64,000 nt of DNA from Ostreococcus mediterraneus. Taxonomy: Eukaryota; Chlorophyta; Mamiellophyceae; Mamiellales; Bathycoccaceae. The DNA lies in assembly GCA_012295225.1 (NCBI GenBank), contig WMKK01000012.1, positions 496,001 through 560,000 on the forward strand, given 5' to 3'. The translations under genes and the position numbers were made by a program. The stretch's first letter is position 1; the number at the start of each line of letters is the position of its first letter. This document shows positions 1 to 9,068 of the stretch, one piece after another. A model generated the notes under the pieces. The model was not told the origin of the DNA. It searched no databases and worked only from the letters and a program-made list of their open reading frames with translations.

Positions 1-116
1 ACGATATGCGCGACGGGGTGTGAGGCGCGAAAGTGCGCAGCTGTCGCCCTGAAGGAGTCAAATTTGAGACACTATGACTACTATGATGAAATTACATAAC
101 GCTGCGCAAGAGGCAT

Positions 117-1445
117 TTATCCTTCCTCGCCGAATTCACGAGTGAATCGCTCGTGGAGCTCGAGATCGGCGGCGGCGACTGTAGGACGCGCACGAAGGAG
201 TACTTTTCTAAAATCATTGGCAGTTATCGGCGGCGGGAGGACGCGCGCGGCGTAGCCGAGACGCGCGAGCTCATCGAGCGTCGATGGCCACGCGCGCGAA
301 TCGCCCGGGGAACATGGAACATAGTATTCATCTTCAACCGGTGTGTCTGCGGAGACATTTGCGGGATTTTTTATGGTTACGAAGTGCGTTGCCTCTTGTA
401 CTTTACGCACCGGTTCGTACAAGACATCCTTGACGACGTGGTCAATGTCAGAACCACTGAAGCCTTCTGTGGCAGCACCCAGGGACTGATAATCTTCGTC
501 CGTCAAGTCATTCGGAGTCTCGCCGACGTGTACGCGGAAGATGTGCGCGCGAGCGGTGGCATCTGGAAGAGGGATGTAGATGCGCTTGTCAAAACGACGA
601 CGCACCGCTTGGTCAAGCGCGTACGGCGTATTTGTCGCCGCGAGCACTAAAACCTTCCCCGAGGAATTACCAACACCCTGCATTTGCACTAATATCTCCG
701 TTTTGATACGTCTGGACGCCTCGGATTCGCCATTTTCACCTCGCGCGCCGCAAAGCGCGTCGATTTCATCAATGAAGATGATGGATGGCGCTTGCTCTCT
801 CGCCATATTGAAGAGCTGTGACACCAACTTTTCGCTCTCGCCCATCCATTTACTCACCAAATCACTCGACGAAATCGAAAAGAATGTTGAATCTGCCTCG
901 GTGGCCACAGCCTTGGCGAGGTAACTCTTCCCCGTCCCTGGTGGACCGTATAACAGAAACCCACTCCACGCCTTGCGCTTACCAGTGAAAAACTGCGGAA
1001 ACTTCACCGGCAACACCACCGCCTCCTTCAACGCCTCCTTCGCCGCTTGCAAACCCGCAACGTCGTCCCACTTTACATTCGGTTTCTCAGTCACGATCGC
1101 GCTCCCGAGCTGTCCTTTCATTTTTGCTAATTCCGCATCCTCGCCTCCGTCTTGCGGTTTCGCCCGTTGCGCCCCGCTCGCCCCCGTCCCGCTCACCTCC
1201 TTTGCATTCTTCTTCCCCTGCACGATCGCATGAAGCTCCTCCGCGCGTTCAAGATACTCTTTAAACTTCTTATTCACCATCTCCGCCAACCGCGGATTCT
1301 TCTCGTACTTCAAGTAGCACGTAAAGTGGTCCAACGCCTTCATGTACAACTTGAACGCGGCTTCATAATTCCCATCTTTATCCTCACGCACCGCATCATT
1401 CACGAATGCGATGGCTTTCTCGCGTATAGACGCTCCGCCTTCCAT
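117..1445 (-). CDS. VPS4: VPS4/SKD1-type AAA ATPase
   Basis: This 442-residue protein is the AAA ATPase that disassembles ESCRT-III filaments at endosomes and at membrane scission sites. An N-terminal MIT helical domain covers about residues 1-75 and a linker rich in Lys, Gly and Ala follows. The AAA domain has Walker A GPPGTGKS near residue 169, Walker B SIIFIDEID near 222, and a second region of homology ending in RRRFDKRIYIPLPD. The C-terminal helix ends FTREFGEE, as is usual in the family, and the length is normal. The start chosen is the first true ATG (MEGGAS); two codons further upstream there is only a GTG. It is transcribed away from the NDUFB8 gene across a 300-base spacer. Confidence 0.93.
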   Translation of the reverse strand: MEGGASIREKAIAFVNDAVREDKDGNYEAAFKLYMKALDHFTCYLKYEKNPRLAEMVNKKFKEYLERAEELHAIVQGKKNAKEVSGTGASGAQRAKPQDGGEDAELAKMKGQLGSAIVTEKPNVKWDDVAGLQAAKEALKEAVVLPVKFPQFFTGKRKAWSGFLLYGPPGTGKSYLAKAVATEADSTFFSISSSDLVSKWMGESEKLVSQLFNMAREQAPSIIFIDEIDALCGARGENGESEASRRIKTEILVQMQGVGNSSGKVLVLAATNTPYALDQAVRRRFDKRIYIPLPDATARAHIFRVHVGETPNDLTDEDYQSLGAATEGFSGSDIDHVVKDVLYEPVRKVQEATHFVTIKNPANVSADTPVEDEYYVPCSPGDSRAWPSTLDELARLGYAARVLPPPITANDFRKVLLRARPTVAAADLELHERFTREFGEEG

Positions 1446-1745
1446 CGTCACGCGCGTGCGTGCGCCTCACGACGCGCTCGCGAGGATGCGCGAGCGATTC
1501 ACGCGCGTTACGCTCGAGATCTAAAGTGACAGTTGGTGCAATACCAGCGCACTGCGCACGCCGACGACGACGTTCGCGACGACGTTCGCGCGAGTCGCGC
1601 GGTGTCTTTGGCGCGATGAAAACGCGCGGTGTCTCTCTGCGCCGCGCTCGCGCCGGAGCGTGACGCGAACGACGTCCGTGCGGCGTCGAGAAGTAAAGTT
1701 CATGGACGCAGTTCGCGCCTTTCGCGTCAGAATCCGACGCGAACG
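1446..1745. promoter_or_regulatory. Divergent spacer VPS4 / NDUFB8
   Basis: This 300-base CpG-rich stretch separates two divergent start codons and should hold both promoters. I see no TATA box. Imperfect repeats of the type cgacgacgttcgcg lie at about 1560-1590. Long open frames here on both strands are a by-product of the high GC content. Confidence 0.5.
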
Positions 1746-2432
1746 ATGCTCCGACGACGCGCTCTGGCGCTCGCGCGCGCGTGTGAGAGTCACGCGGTGA
1801 CGCATGCGCGCGTGCGCGCGGTGCAGACGAGCGCGAGGACGTCGGCGGGGATGGGACCGGCGGTGCGGGCGACGACCGCGCCGGTGGCAGAGGTGCGTGC
1901 GATGCGTTTTCGCGCGCGTGCGTCGCGTGCGCGCCACGAGTGGTGGTTTCGCGCGCGACAGAGACGTGCGCGCGACGCGTTGTCGCGCGCTGATGCGCTC
2001 GAGCGCGGACGCGGCGCGTGAGGCGATGGCGGTGTGTCGAACGCGGAGGCGCGATCGGGTTACCCTAGCGCGGCGCTCGCGCGACTCGGGCTCGTGGACG
2101 GTAACGCGCGGCGTGCGCGCGTGATTGAAGCGTCTGTGTCGCTCGTACTGACGGTGTGTGCTTTGTTTGTGCTGACGATGCAGTTACCTGAAGATGCGGA
2201 ACTGACGTGGGACGCGGGCGACGCGCACCCGGAGCCGTGCTTGGACAACGTCCCGCCGAAAATTGTCAGCAAGAATACGGCGGCGATGTACTTGACTGGG
2301 GCGATTGCGTTTTTAGGAGGCGTGTACACCATGGCGACTGTTGTGGATAAGCCGTCGACGACGCCATTCGCGCCGAAGACGTTCCCGTACAACGGTCTCG
2401 AGGTTGAGCTCGGCGGTCGCAAAGCCAAGTAA
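1746..2432 (+). CDS. NDUFB8: Complex I subunit NDUFB8 (ASHI), one intron
   Basis: This is an accessory subunit of the mitochondrial NADH dehydrogenase membrane arm. Exon 1 (1746-1892) encodes a mitochondrial presequence, MLRRRALALARACES and onward. The intron runs 1893-2183, with donor GAG|GTGCGTG, branch ACTGAC at 2147-2152 and acceptor GATGCAG. Exon 2 (2184-2432) joins in phase 0, giving 131 residues. After splicing the order matches the plant subunit: an AGMG motif, then ELTWDAGDAHPEPCLD, one membrane helix (AAMYLTGAIAFLGGVYTMA), then TPFAPKTFPYNGLEVELGG at the C terminus. The intron's 3' part is open in the same frame, so a gene caller could wrongly keep a hydrophobic stretch before exon 2. 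Confidence 0.82.
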
Positions 2433-2503
2433 AAACATTTTCAGTCAATTTGTATTCTAAAACCTATCTCTAGCACTCTAAACGACTCAGCGAGGTCACG
2501 ACA

Positions 2504-3454
2504 TCATGCATCAGACGTGTGCGCGTCGACCTCGATCATTTCGCGATTGGCGATGCGCTCGCGGAACATCGCCTGCGCCTGTGCCCACGTCGTCTGCGCT
2601 TGCGACGCCTTGGTTGCGCTTCGATCCTCAAACGTCATCGGATCCACCTCAGGTCCGCCCTTCACACACGAGCGCCACCAATGCACGAGCATGTCTGAAC
2701 TCTTCTTACGCACTGTGACGCGCACGACGCGGCGAGCGTCGTCCCCGTGTCCTTCGAAATCTGTGATTTCCCAGTCGCCAAATGTCGGCGCCGCGCGACA
2801 GCCGCTATCGTCCTCGTCTTCATCCCTCGGTTCTTCCGCAATTTCATGCGCCCATTCGCCTCGAAACACTTCCCGTATCTCGCCACCATCCTTCATCACG
2901 GAAATTTTCACCTCACGCGCGCTCACATCCACGCGTACGTCCTTAGCTTTCGTTTTCGGCGCCACGACGACGCTCGCCGTCGCCTCCTTGGCATCCTGCC
3001 GCCAGAAATACCGCACCGCACCATCGCCATCCTCGCGCACCACGCCGCCGTTTCGCGACATCTCTTTCACAACACCATCCCACTTTCTCAACGTGGGCAT
3101 TTCACTCGCATCACGCGCCTCGAGCGACGGCGAATCCGCGGAGCCGCGACGACGACGTCGCTCCAACGCCTCGGCGAGCTCGCGTTCACTCAGCATCACC
3201 TCCGTCTCGCCCGCCCCAGGGGCGACGTTCACCTTCGACGCATCGATGTCCCCATCAAACGCTTCCACGTCGTCCGCATCGGTGATGCGCGGCGAGGGCG
3301 AGAGCACGACGCGCGCCTCACGGCCGCCACCAAACGTCACGGTGGATGGCCCATCGAGCGCGTGCACCATCGGCGCACCGCGGCGGCGGCCTTGGTCGTC
3401 GTCGTCGTCGTCCGACGACGACCCGATGTGATCGAAACGCGAGTAATCCACCAT
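2504..3454 (-). CDS. NudC-like protein with CS domain
   Basis: This 316-residue protein has an acidic, low-complexity N-terminal half (SSSDDDDDDQGRRRG near residue 10) followed by a p23/CS beta-sandwich from about residue 165. The sandwich begins VRYFWRQDAKEATASVVV and continues DVRVDVSAREVKISV. The end, MLVHWWRSCVKGGPEVDP, resembles the WW and PEID signature at the end of NudC CS domains. NudC-type proteins are HSP90 co-chaperones linked to dynein or WD40-protein folding. An acidic insert (EEPRDEDEDD) splits the CS domain before the DWEI strand. The start MVDYSRF was chosen because the longer frame upstream is Arg-rich low complexity. The exact paralogue cannot be assigned. Confidence 0.7.
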   Translation of the reverse strand: MVDYSRFDHIGSSSDDDDDDQGRRRGAPMVHALDGPSTVTFGGGREARVVLSPSPRITDADDVEAFDGDIDASKVNVAPGAGETEVMLSERELAEALERRRRRGSADSPSLEARDASEMPTLRKWDGVVKEMSRNGGVVREDGDGAVRYFWRQDAKEATASVVVAPKTKAKDVRVDVSAREVKISVMKDGGEIREVFRGEWAHEIAEEPRDEDEDDSGCRAAPTFGDWEITDFEGHGDDARRVVRVTVRKKSSDMLVHWWRSCVKGGPEVDPMTFEDRSATKASQAQTTWAQAQAMFRERIANREMIEVDAHTSDA

Positions 3455-3630
3455 GGCGCGGCGCCTCCGCGTTCGTCGGTGCGCGCGACGGCGGCAAAGA
3501 GTGCGGTTGTACTGGAGCGGGGCTGCGCGGGACAACGGCATTGTGCGCGCGCGACGTCACCGTCGCCGTCGCGCCGCCGGACGCGCGACAGACGCGCGAC
3601 AGACGCGCGCGAACACGTCGTCGACGCGTC

Positions 3631-4602
3631 ATGGGGAAGAATCGCGGTGGGTCGGCGTCGACGTCGACGATGAAGGCTGGAGCCGCCAGCGTGAAGGAGG
3701 AGTTGCGAGTTCGCACTGTGGACGCGCCGGGATCGAAAGCGGCGTCGAAAGCGGCGAGGAAGCGCGAAAAGCAGGCAAAAATGCTCGCACATTTATCTGT
3801 GAAGAGTGCGACGGTGACGCCGTCGACGAAGCAGGCGTTGGCGTTCGGGGACGTGGACGACGCCGACCACTGCGAGACGCCATTCAAGGCGTATCGGGAT
3901 ATTGAACCTTTTTTGTTCGCCCTCGCGAAAGCCATGAAGCGCACAAAGGGTGAATTGAAAATTTACGATCCATATTTTTGTGAAGGCTCGATGAAAGCGC
4001 ACTTGCGGGCGTTGGGATTTGAGAGTGTCTACAACGAGAATGAAGACTTTTATGAAAAAGTGGCGACGCGTTCGACTCCAGAATACGACGTGCTCGTGAC
4101 GAATCCACCGTATTCAGGCGATCATTTCAAGCGCATACTTGAATTTTGTCGAGATTCCAACAAGCCTTGGTTGCTGTTGTTGCCGAATTTTGTGTGCAGA
4201 AAGACGTATTATGCGCCATCCATTGGCGCGAAGGCCAAGCCGATGTTTCTCATTCCAGACGCCGCCAAGCCGTATCGATATTGGGCTCCCGGGCGCCAAG
4301 GCTTTGAAACACGCGCCAAAGGCACGACGCCGTTTGAGACGTTTTGGTACATAAATTTCAACGACGTGCTCGATGCAGAAACCATGCGCACGTGGTGGAT
4401 TAAAAAGTATTCCGCCCATTCAACGTGTGACATTCCCAGCTTATCAGACGCGCTGCCGCAGCAGCAACGATTACAAAAGCGTCCAAACCCAAAAGTTCGA
4501 GCCATGCTCGCGTCCAAGGGTGTGAAAAACATCACCTCCACGCAAGGTTTGTACTTTGATCCCGCAAAAGCGGCGCATAAAAAGCGTAAAGACCATGATT
4601 AG
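3631..4602 (+). CDS. NPPY-motif SAM-dependent methyltransferase
   Basis: This 323-residue protein has a basic Ala/Lys N terminus, then a Rossmann-type methyltransferase core. The core shows DPYFCEGSMKAHLRALGF near residue 112 (the SAM-binding strand and turn), a second acidic position in NENEDFYE, and the catalytic motif NPPY at 158-161 inside DVLVTNPPYSGDHFKRIL. NPPY is the motif of N6-adenine and glutamine/amino methyltransferases. Proteins of this layout, with a DPYFC...NEDFYE...NPPYSG order, occur in plants and protists, to my recollection without a settled substrate. The C-terminal tail is Lys-rich (AAHKKRKDHD), compatible with nuclear or nucleolar location. The gene is divergent from the NudC-like gene by 176 bases. 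Confidence 0.72.
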   Translation: MGKNRGGSASTSTMKAGAASVKEELRVRTVDAPGSKAASKAARKREKQAKMLAHLSVKSATVTPSTKQALAFGDVDDADHCETPFKAYRDIEPFLFALAKAMKRTKGELKIYDPYFCEGSMKAHLRALGFESVYNENEDFYEKVATRSTPEYDVLVTNPPYSGDHFKRILEFCRDSNKPWLLLLPNFVCRKTYYAPSIGAKAKPMFLIPDAAKPYRYWAPGRQGFETRAKGTTPFETFWYINFNDVLDAETMRTWWIKKYSAHSTCDIPSLSDALPQQQRLQKRPNPKVRAMLASKGVKNITSTQGLYFDPAKAAHKKRKDHD

Positions 4603-4674
4603 GCGTTGAAATTCCACACGTAGCTCTCGACGCGCGACAACAAAACGCCACAGTCTCCCGCACGCCACTCGCGC

Positions 4675-5550
4675 ATGCACCGCGCGTCGCGGCGCGTCGC
4701 CCGCTGCGTCCCGCGCGCGCTCGACGCATTTGCGCGTCCGCGCGCATGCGTCGATGCGTCGCTCGCGTCTTTCGCGCGCACCGCGCACTCGTCAACGTGT
4801 CCCGACGCCGCGCGCGCAGTGGTCACCACGAGTGGAGCTCACACGTCGTTCGCGCGCTCATTCGCGTCGTCCGGGACGCCGCCGCGCGCAAACGACGCGC
4901 ACGGCGAACGTTTGAATGCGTCTCTTCGAGACGCGCGCGCGAACCTGGGCGAAACCTCCGAAAAGACGCGCGAAAAGACGGAGAAAGGTGGCACCGCGGG
5001 ACACAGCGTGGAGGCGTTCACGCCGACGCCGACGATGTTCAACGAGAGCCACATTATCAATTTCCGCTGTCTGCCGACGAATAAGCACTTAAAAGACGAA
5101 GTGTACGGCCGCACATTACGTGAGCGTTGGGAATCGACGTACCCGAACGCGGCGGCGCTGAAGACGTTTCCAGGGTTGTACCATTTACGGCTCAACGTGC
5201 TTTCCATGTACGTTCGGTTGTGCGGCGGCTGGCCGTTCGCGGTGTTCGCGTTGTCCATATTATTCGCATCCTGGGTCGTATCCTCGTACGTGGTCGCGTT
5301 GGGTATGGTCGGTTGGGTTTTAATGATGAAAGGTGTTGGATTAGGGGATTACGGGTTCCAAGCGTTGGAGACTTTGCTTGAACTTTACAAAGGCGTCACC
5401 GGCGGCGAGGCGAGGCATTTGCCGCTCATTTTGGGCGCCGCGTTGGCGTATAGGATGACGTATTACACGTTACCGCTGACGTATTTCATGTTTGAAGAAT
5501 TACGGTTCGTATTGCGGCGTGTGGTTAGGCTCATGCGATGGGTCGTGTGA
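4675..5550 (+). CDS. Putative organellar membrane protein, unknown function
   Basis: I do not recognise this 291-residue protein. The first 70 residues are rich in Arg, Ala and Ser and nearly free of acidic residues, like a mitochondrial or plastid presequence. A hydrophilic segment follows (about 70-115). The conserved-looking part starts at MFNESHIINFRCLPTNKHLKDE. Two long hydrophobic stretches lie near residues 180-225 (WPFAVFALSILFASWVVSSY, then VVALGMVGWVLMMKGVG), with a weaker one near 250-275. The C terminus is basic (RRVVRLMRWVV). The pattern suggests an inner-membrane protein of an organelle. It lies 72 bases after the methyltransferase gene on the same strand. Confidence 0.6.
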   Translation: MHRASRRVARCVPRALDAFARPRACVDASLASFARTAHSSTCPDAARAVVTTSGAHTSFARSFASSGTPPRANDAHGERLNASLRDARANLGETSEKTREKTEKGGTAGHSVEAFTPTPTMFNESHIINFRCLPTNKHLKDEVYGRTLRERWESTYPNAAALKTFPGLYHLRLNVLSMYVRLCGGWPFAVFALSILFASWVVSSYVVALGMVGWVLMMKGVGLGDYGFQALETLLELYKGVTGGEARHLPLILGAALAYRMTYYTLPLTYFMFEELRFVLRRVVRLMRWVV

Positions 5551-5636
5551 GGATGCATGATGTATTAGTTTGTAGACAAGCGCCGGCGCGCCGTGTAAAA
5601 TATAGATTTTAGAAACGAATTACTTATTACCAGTTT

Positions 5637-6839
5637 TTACGCGTGTTGTTTCCACTCGCTACCGTCGCTCGACGCCGCACCAGCCGCATATGGTACAAAC
5701 GCCGGTCGACCTTCGAGTCCGAGCTCCTCGAACAAGAATGAGTCTTCAGACTTTTCATTGTTTGGCGTCGTGAGCAACTTATCGCCGGTGAAGACGCTAT
5801 TCGCGCCAGCCAAAAAACACAACGCTTGCGTTTCCGCACTCATGTTCACTCGACCCGCACTCAAGCGTACGACGGTGGCGGGCATTAAAATACGCGCCAC
5901 GGCAATGGCGCGAACCATATCCAATCCACTCGGCGGCTTCAAGTCTTTGAACGGCGTGCCCTCGACGGGCACCAACGCGTTGATGGGCACGCTCTCAGGG
6001 TGCTCAGGTAACGTCGCCAAAACCGTCATCAAACTCGCTCGATCGCTCTCCTCCTCACCTAAACCAAGAATACCACCGCAGCAGACGGAGATACCCGCAT
6101 CACGCACGGCAGCAATGGTGTTCAAACGATCCTCGTACTTGCGCGAAGACGTCACTTTGTCGTAATACTCGGGACTCGTATCCAAATTGTGATTATACGC
6201 CGTCAATCCCGCCTCCTTCAATTTCAACGCCTGTTCCGGAGTCAACATCCCCAACGTCGCGCACACCTCCATACCCATATCTCTCACTTGCTGCGTCATA
6301 TCCAAAACTCGCTCGAATTGCCCCGCGCCCACTTGCGACGGCCCGCGCCACGCCGTCCCCATACAAAACCTCGTACTCCCCGCCTCTTTCGCTCGTTTCG
6401 CCGCCTCAATCACCTCATCAACCCCCATCAACTTCTCCGCCTTTAACTTCGTCTCCCCTTTCCACGACGAGCTCTGCGCGCAATAGTTACACGTCTCCGG
6501 GCACCCACCCGTTTTAATGCTCAATAAAGTGCACTGCTGCACCTGCCGCGGGTCGTGATGCATGCGATGCACCTTGGCCGCGTCGTACACCAGCTCCAAC
6601 AGCGGCCTGGCGTAGATTTTCGCCACCTCAGCCTTGGTCCAATCGTTGTAAATCGCGCCGAGCGTGCGCGACGGCGCCGCGGCGGCTGCCGTCGACGCAT
6701 GCGTCGTCGCATGCGTGGATAGGTTCAGCGCGGCGCGGTGCGCGTGCGCGTGCGCATGCGCCGCGGGCGTCGGTGCGGCGAACGCGGCGCGTGAAAGGTG
6801 CGATGCGAGTGCGTTCGCGGTGCGTCGCGCGCGCGTCAT
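5637..6839 (-). CDS. BIO2: Biotin synthase, mitochondrial
   Basis: This radical-SAM enzyme inserts sulfur into dethiobiotin in the last step of biotin synthesis, which is mitochondrial in plants. The 400-residue form starts at MTRARRTANALASHLSRAAF, a good presequence. The radical-SAM [4Fe-4S] motif CPETCNYC lies at residues 113-120 with YCAQSS after it. Other family signatures are visible: RFCMGTAWRGP, YNHNLDTSPEYY and CCGGILGLGE. Two further in-frame ATG codons upstream (6923, 7139) would add low-complexity sequence that overlaps the neighbouring divergent gene, so they were not used. The length fits plant BIO2. Confidence 0.93.
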   Translation of the reverse strand: MTRARRTANALASHLSRAAFAAPTPAAHAHAHAHRAALNLSTHATTHASTAAAAAPSRTLGAIYNDWTKAEVAKIYARPLLELVYDAAKVHRMHHDPRQVQQCTLLSIKTGGCPETCNYCAQSSSWKGETKLKAEKLMGVDEVIEAAKRAKEAGSTRFCMGTAWRGPSQVGAGQFERVLDMTQQVRDMGMEVCATLGMLTPEQALKLKEAGLTAYNHNLDTSPEYYDKVTSSRKYEDRLNTIAAVRDAGISVCCGGILGLGEEESDRASLMTVLATLPEHPESVPINALVPVEGTPFKDLKPPSGLDMVRAIAVARILMPATVVRLSAGRVNMSAETQALCFLAGANSVFTGDKLLTTPNNEKSEDSFLFEELGLEGRPAFVPYAAGAASSDGSEWKQHA

Positions 6840-7015
6840 CGCGCGTCGGGCTCGCGCGGCGTCGGCGTCTGACGTCGGAGCTCCAGAAAACGTGGAGAGG
6901 TTTTCTTGCTCATGGGGGGTCATTGACGAATCATGAACAGGGACTCTGTATTTGACTCGACCTGTCCCGAGTGACGAAGGACAGAACGCGACGCGCCGAG
7001 GGCGCGCCGAGGGCG

Positions 7016-7969
7016 ATGGATGACGCGAACGCGCGCGAGACGAGTGGTGGTGATTCGTGTTCGTGGTGGCGCGCGTGTGGGTTCCCGACGCGCGCGAAAT
7101 GCGTGGATGTCGTTGTGAAAGATGACGAGGATGGGCCACAGAAGGTGAGGCTCGTCGTGCGGTATAAAAACTTGGATACGACGACGACGACGACGACGAC
7201 GAGGACGACGACGGCGGATGAGGAGGAGGAGGAGGAGGAGTTTACCATGGATCCGTACTTTTTTGATCCAGGATACACGATCGCGGCGACGACGGGGTTT
7301 TGTCGAGTGTGGGAAGGCGCGGAGACGCTGTCCAAGTTTTTGATGGCTGACGCGGGACGAGTGCGCGGAAAAAAGTGCGTCGAGCTCGGAGCGGGCGTGG
7401 GAGAGTGTGGTTTAGTCGCCGCCGCGATCGGTGCGCATGTTGTTTTGACGGATGTGCACGCGGTGGCGGAGAATGTGATTCGTAGAAACGTCGGGACGAA
7501 TGGATGTGGGGACGCCGCGCGATTCGGCGCCGACGCGTGGCCGAGGAGCGCGCGGGTCGGCCGCGGGAGCGCCACGCATGCGACGTTGGATTGGTTTGAT
7601 CCCATTCCGGAGACACCGTTTGGAGATGAACACAATGAGAATTTTTTCGACGCTGAGGTGATACTCGCCGCTGAGTGCGTGTGGTTGCGGGATCTCGTGC
7701 CGGCGTTTGTCGAGACAAACCGAGCCCTGCTTAGCCGAGGCGTCGAGAAGGAGCTCATTCTTTCCTTTCGTGATCGCAGTTCCACGGATGACGCGGCGAG
7801 TGGAAAGGCGTTTGCGGGATATCGCGAGGTCGTTCGTGCGTTTGAAGACGCGGGCCACGTTTGTGAGGTGTTGCAACGGACGGCGTCAATTGAAGACGCG
7901 GGCAAGGAAATTATCATTTACCGCGTAACGCGCAGACGCGACAATGTAGAAGAGTCGAACCGCCGATGA
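7016..7969 (+). CDS. METTL21/FAM86-type lysine methyltransferase-like protein
   Basis: This 317-residue protein has the class I SAM fold of the METTL21 family, whose members methylate lysines of chaperones and translation factors. Motif I is VELGAGVGECGLVAA, followed by GAHVVLTDVHAVAENVIRRN. An acidic post-I region and a hydrophobic strand in the position of the family's substrate motif (AEVILAAECVWLRDLVPAF) are visible. The N-terminal part carries a run of Thr (TTTTTTTRTTT) encoded by an (ACG)n microsatellite at 7178-7201 and then DEEEEEEE. The ATG at 7016 is the first in frame; upstream there is only a GTG. The substrate cannot be read from the sequence. Confidence 0.68.
   Translation: MDDANARETSGGDSCSWWRACGFPTRAKCVDVVVKDDEDGPQKVRLVVRYKNLDTTTTTTTTRTTTADEEEEEEEFTMDPYFFDPGYTIAATTGFCRVWEGAETLSKFLMADAGRVRGKKCVELGAGVGECGLVAAAIGAHVVLTDVHAVAENVIRRNVGTNGCGDAARFGADAWPRSARVGRGSATHATLDWFDPIPETPFGDEHNENFFDAEVILAAECVWLRDLVPAFVETNRALLSRGVEKELILSFRDRSSTDDAASGKAFAGYREVVRAFEDAGHVCEVLQRTASIEDAGKEIIIYRVTRRRDNVEESNRR
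7178..7201 (+). repeat. (ACG)n microsatellite inside the methyltransferase gene
   Basis: About eight copies of ACG encode a Thr run and are followed by further ACG and GAG triplets encoding Thr and Glu. The reading frame is preserved, so length changes by whole triplets would be tolerated. Confidence 0.85.
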
Positions 7970-8127
7970 GAATGCACCCGCGAGGAGCGCGGTGGTACTG
8001 TGGCGCATGACGATGTAAACTAGATAGAAGAATGTAGGAATTGATTAGTGTGTTGTAATTTGGTGTAAAAAGAATGTTGTTTGTACATGACGAGCGGCGT
8101 CAACGGCGCTTCTAATTTTTTAATTTT

Positions 8128-9006
8128 TTAAGACGTAAAGATGCTCTTCAACAGATCCATTGTCGCGAGCTTCTTAGTGGGATCCACAAGTTCCGGATTT
8201 GTCACTGCCTTTTGCTTGAATGTGCGCAAAATCTTCTTTCGTTCGCTCTTTTCCTCCGCCTCTTTTTCCCGCTGATACCGCGCCAACGCCTCTTTATCCG
8301 TCTCCCCATCCACAGCACCGTCATCCGCCCGTCTTTTCGCCCGACGTTCCGTCATAGCGGCAATTGCCTTGGCCTGGTCCATCTTTGCCAAGTAAAAATC
8401 ACGCTCCTTCTTCGCCACAGATAACTCCAACGCCAACTTTTTCTCCCTCAGCGCCTTTTGATACTCCATCTCCTCCGTCAAGTTGTCCCACTTAAACTTT
8501 GGCAAATACCGTATGTTCCACAAATCATAATAATGCGCCGACCGACGCTTGCCACCAACCTCTCGTCCGTGCAGCATTTCTGCGCATCGCTTGGCGTGCT
8601 TTTTATCGCGAAACTCCACCCAACCTTCGACAAACTTTTTCCCAGTGTTGCCGCCAAACTTTTTGCGCTTGGCGCGAATCTTCGCGTCTTCGGGCGTCAA
8701 GTACATGCGATCGGTCGCGCCGTAAGCGTTCAACAGCTGACGCAACTTCATGGGTTTCATAAACGGCGGCAGATTGCCCAGATAGACGACGCCGCGACGG
8801 GCAAAGTCTTTTCGGGCGCGTTCGAGCGCCGCCGCATCGAGCGCGGTGTTCTTCTTGGGCTCGGGCGCGGATGACGACGCGGCGGCGATGTACGGCGCGT
8901 CGAGGTCGTCGTCATCGGCGTCATCGATATCGTCGATGTCGTCAGCCACGGCGTCATCGGCATCGGCGTCGGTGTCGGCGCGTTCGCGCGCGCGTTTCGA
9001 TGGCAT
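8128..9006 (-). CDS. ESF2: ESF2/ABT1 ribosome-biogenesis RNA-binding protein
   Basis: This 292-residue nucleolar protein acts in 18S rRNA maturation with the U3 processome and helps the Dbp8 helicase (family knowledge). An acidic N terminus (DDIDDIDDADDDDLD) is followed by an RRM-like domain from about residue 70: RRGVVYLGNLPPFMKPMKLR is RNP2, and KFVEGWVEFRDKKHAKR is the RNP1 region. The family hallmark is HYYDLWNIRYLPKFKWDNLT. A Lys/Glu-rich coiled tail with AKKERDFYLAKMDQAKA follows. The ATG lies at 9004-9006. The ribokinase-family gene on the other strand can start at 9000, so the two starts may overlap by seven bases. Confidence 0.92.
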   Translation of the reverse strand: MPSKRARERADTDADADDAVADDIDDIDDADDDDLDAPYIAAASSSAPEPKKNTALDAAALERARKDFARRGVVYLGNLPPFMKPMKLRQLLNAYGATDRMYLTPEDAKIRAKRKKFGGNTGKKFVEGWVEFRDKKHAKRCAEMLHGREVGGKRRSAHYYDLWNIRYLPKFKWDNLTEEMEYQKALREKKLALELSVAKKERDFYLAKMDQAKAIAAMTERRAKRRADDGAVDGETDKEALARYQREKEAEEKSERKKILRTFKQKAVTNPELVDPTKKLATMDLLKSIFTS

Positions 9007-9068
9007 CGCACGCGAAGTCAGCGTCGCCCAATGCCGCACATCTCGCCGCGTTCGCCATCGACCTCCCG

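Noticed and set aside
2034-2183. Extra N-terminal hydrophobic coding part of NDUFB8
   Set aside because: Better explained as intron: branch site and acceptor at its end, and the spliced form matches the plant protein.
1521-3944. Many long open frames on both strands, often Arg-rich
   Set aside because: They overlap well-supported genes, have no domain signal and the residue bias expected from antisense or shifted reading of CG-rich codons.
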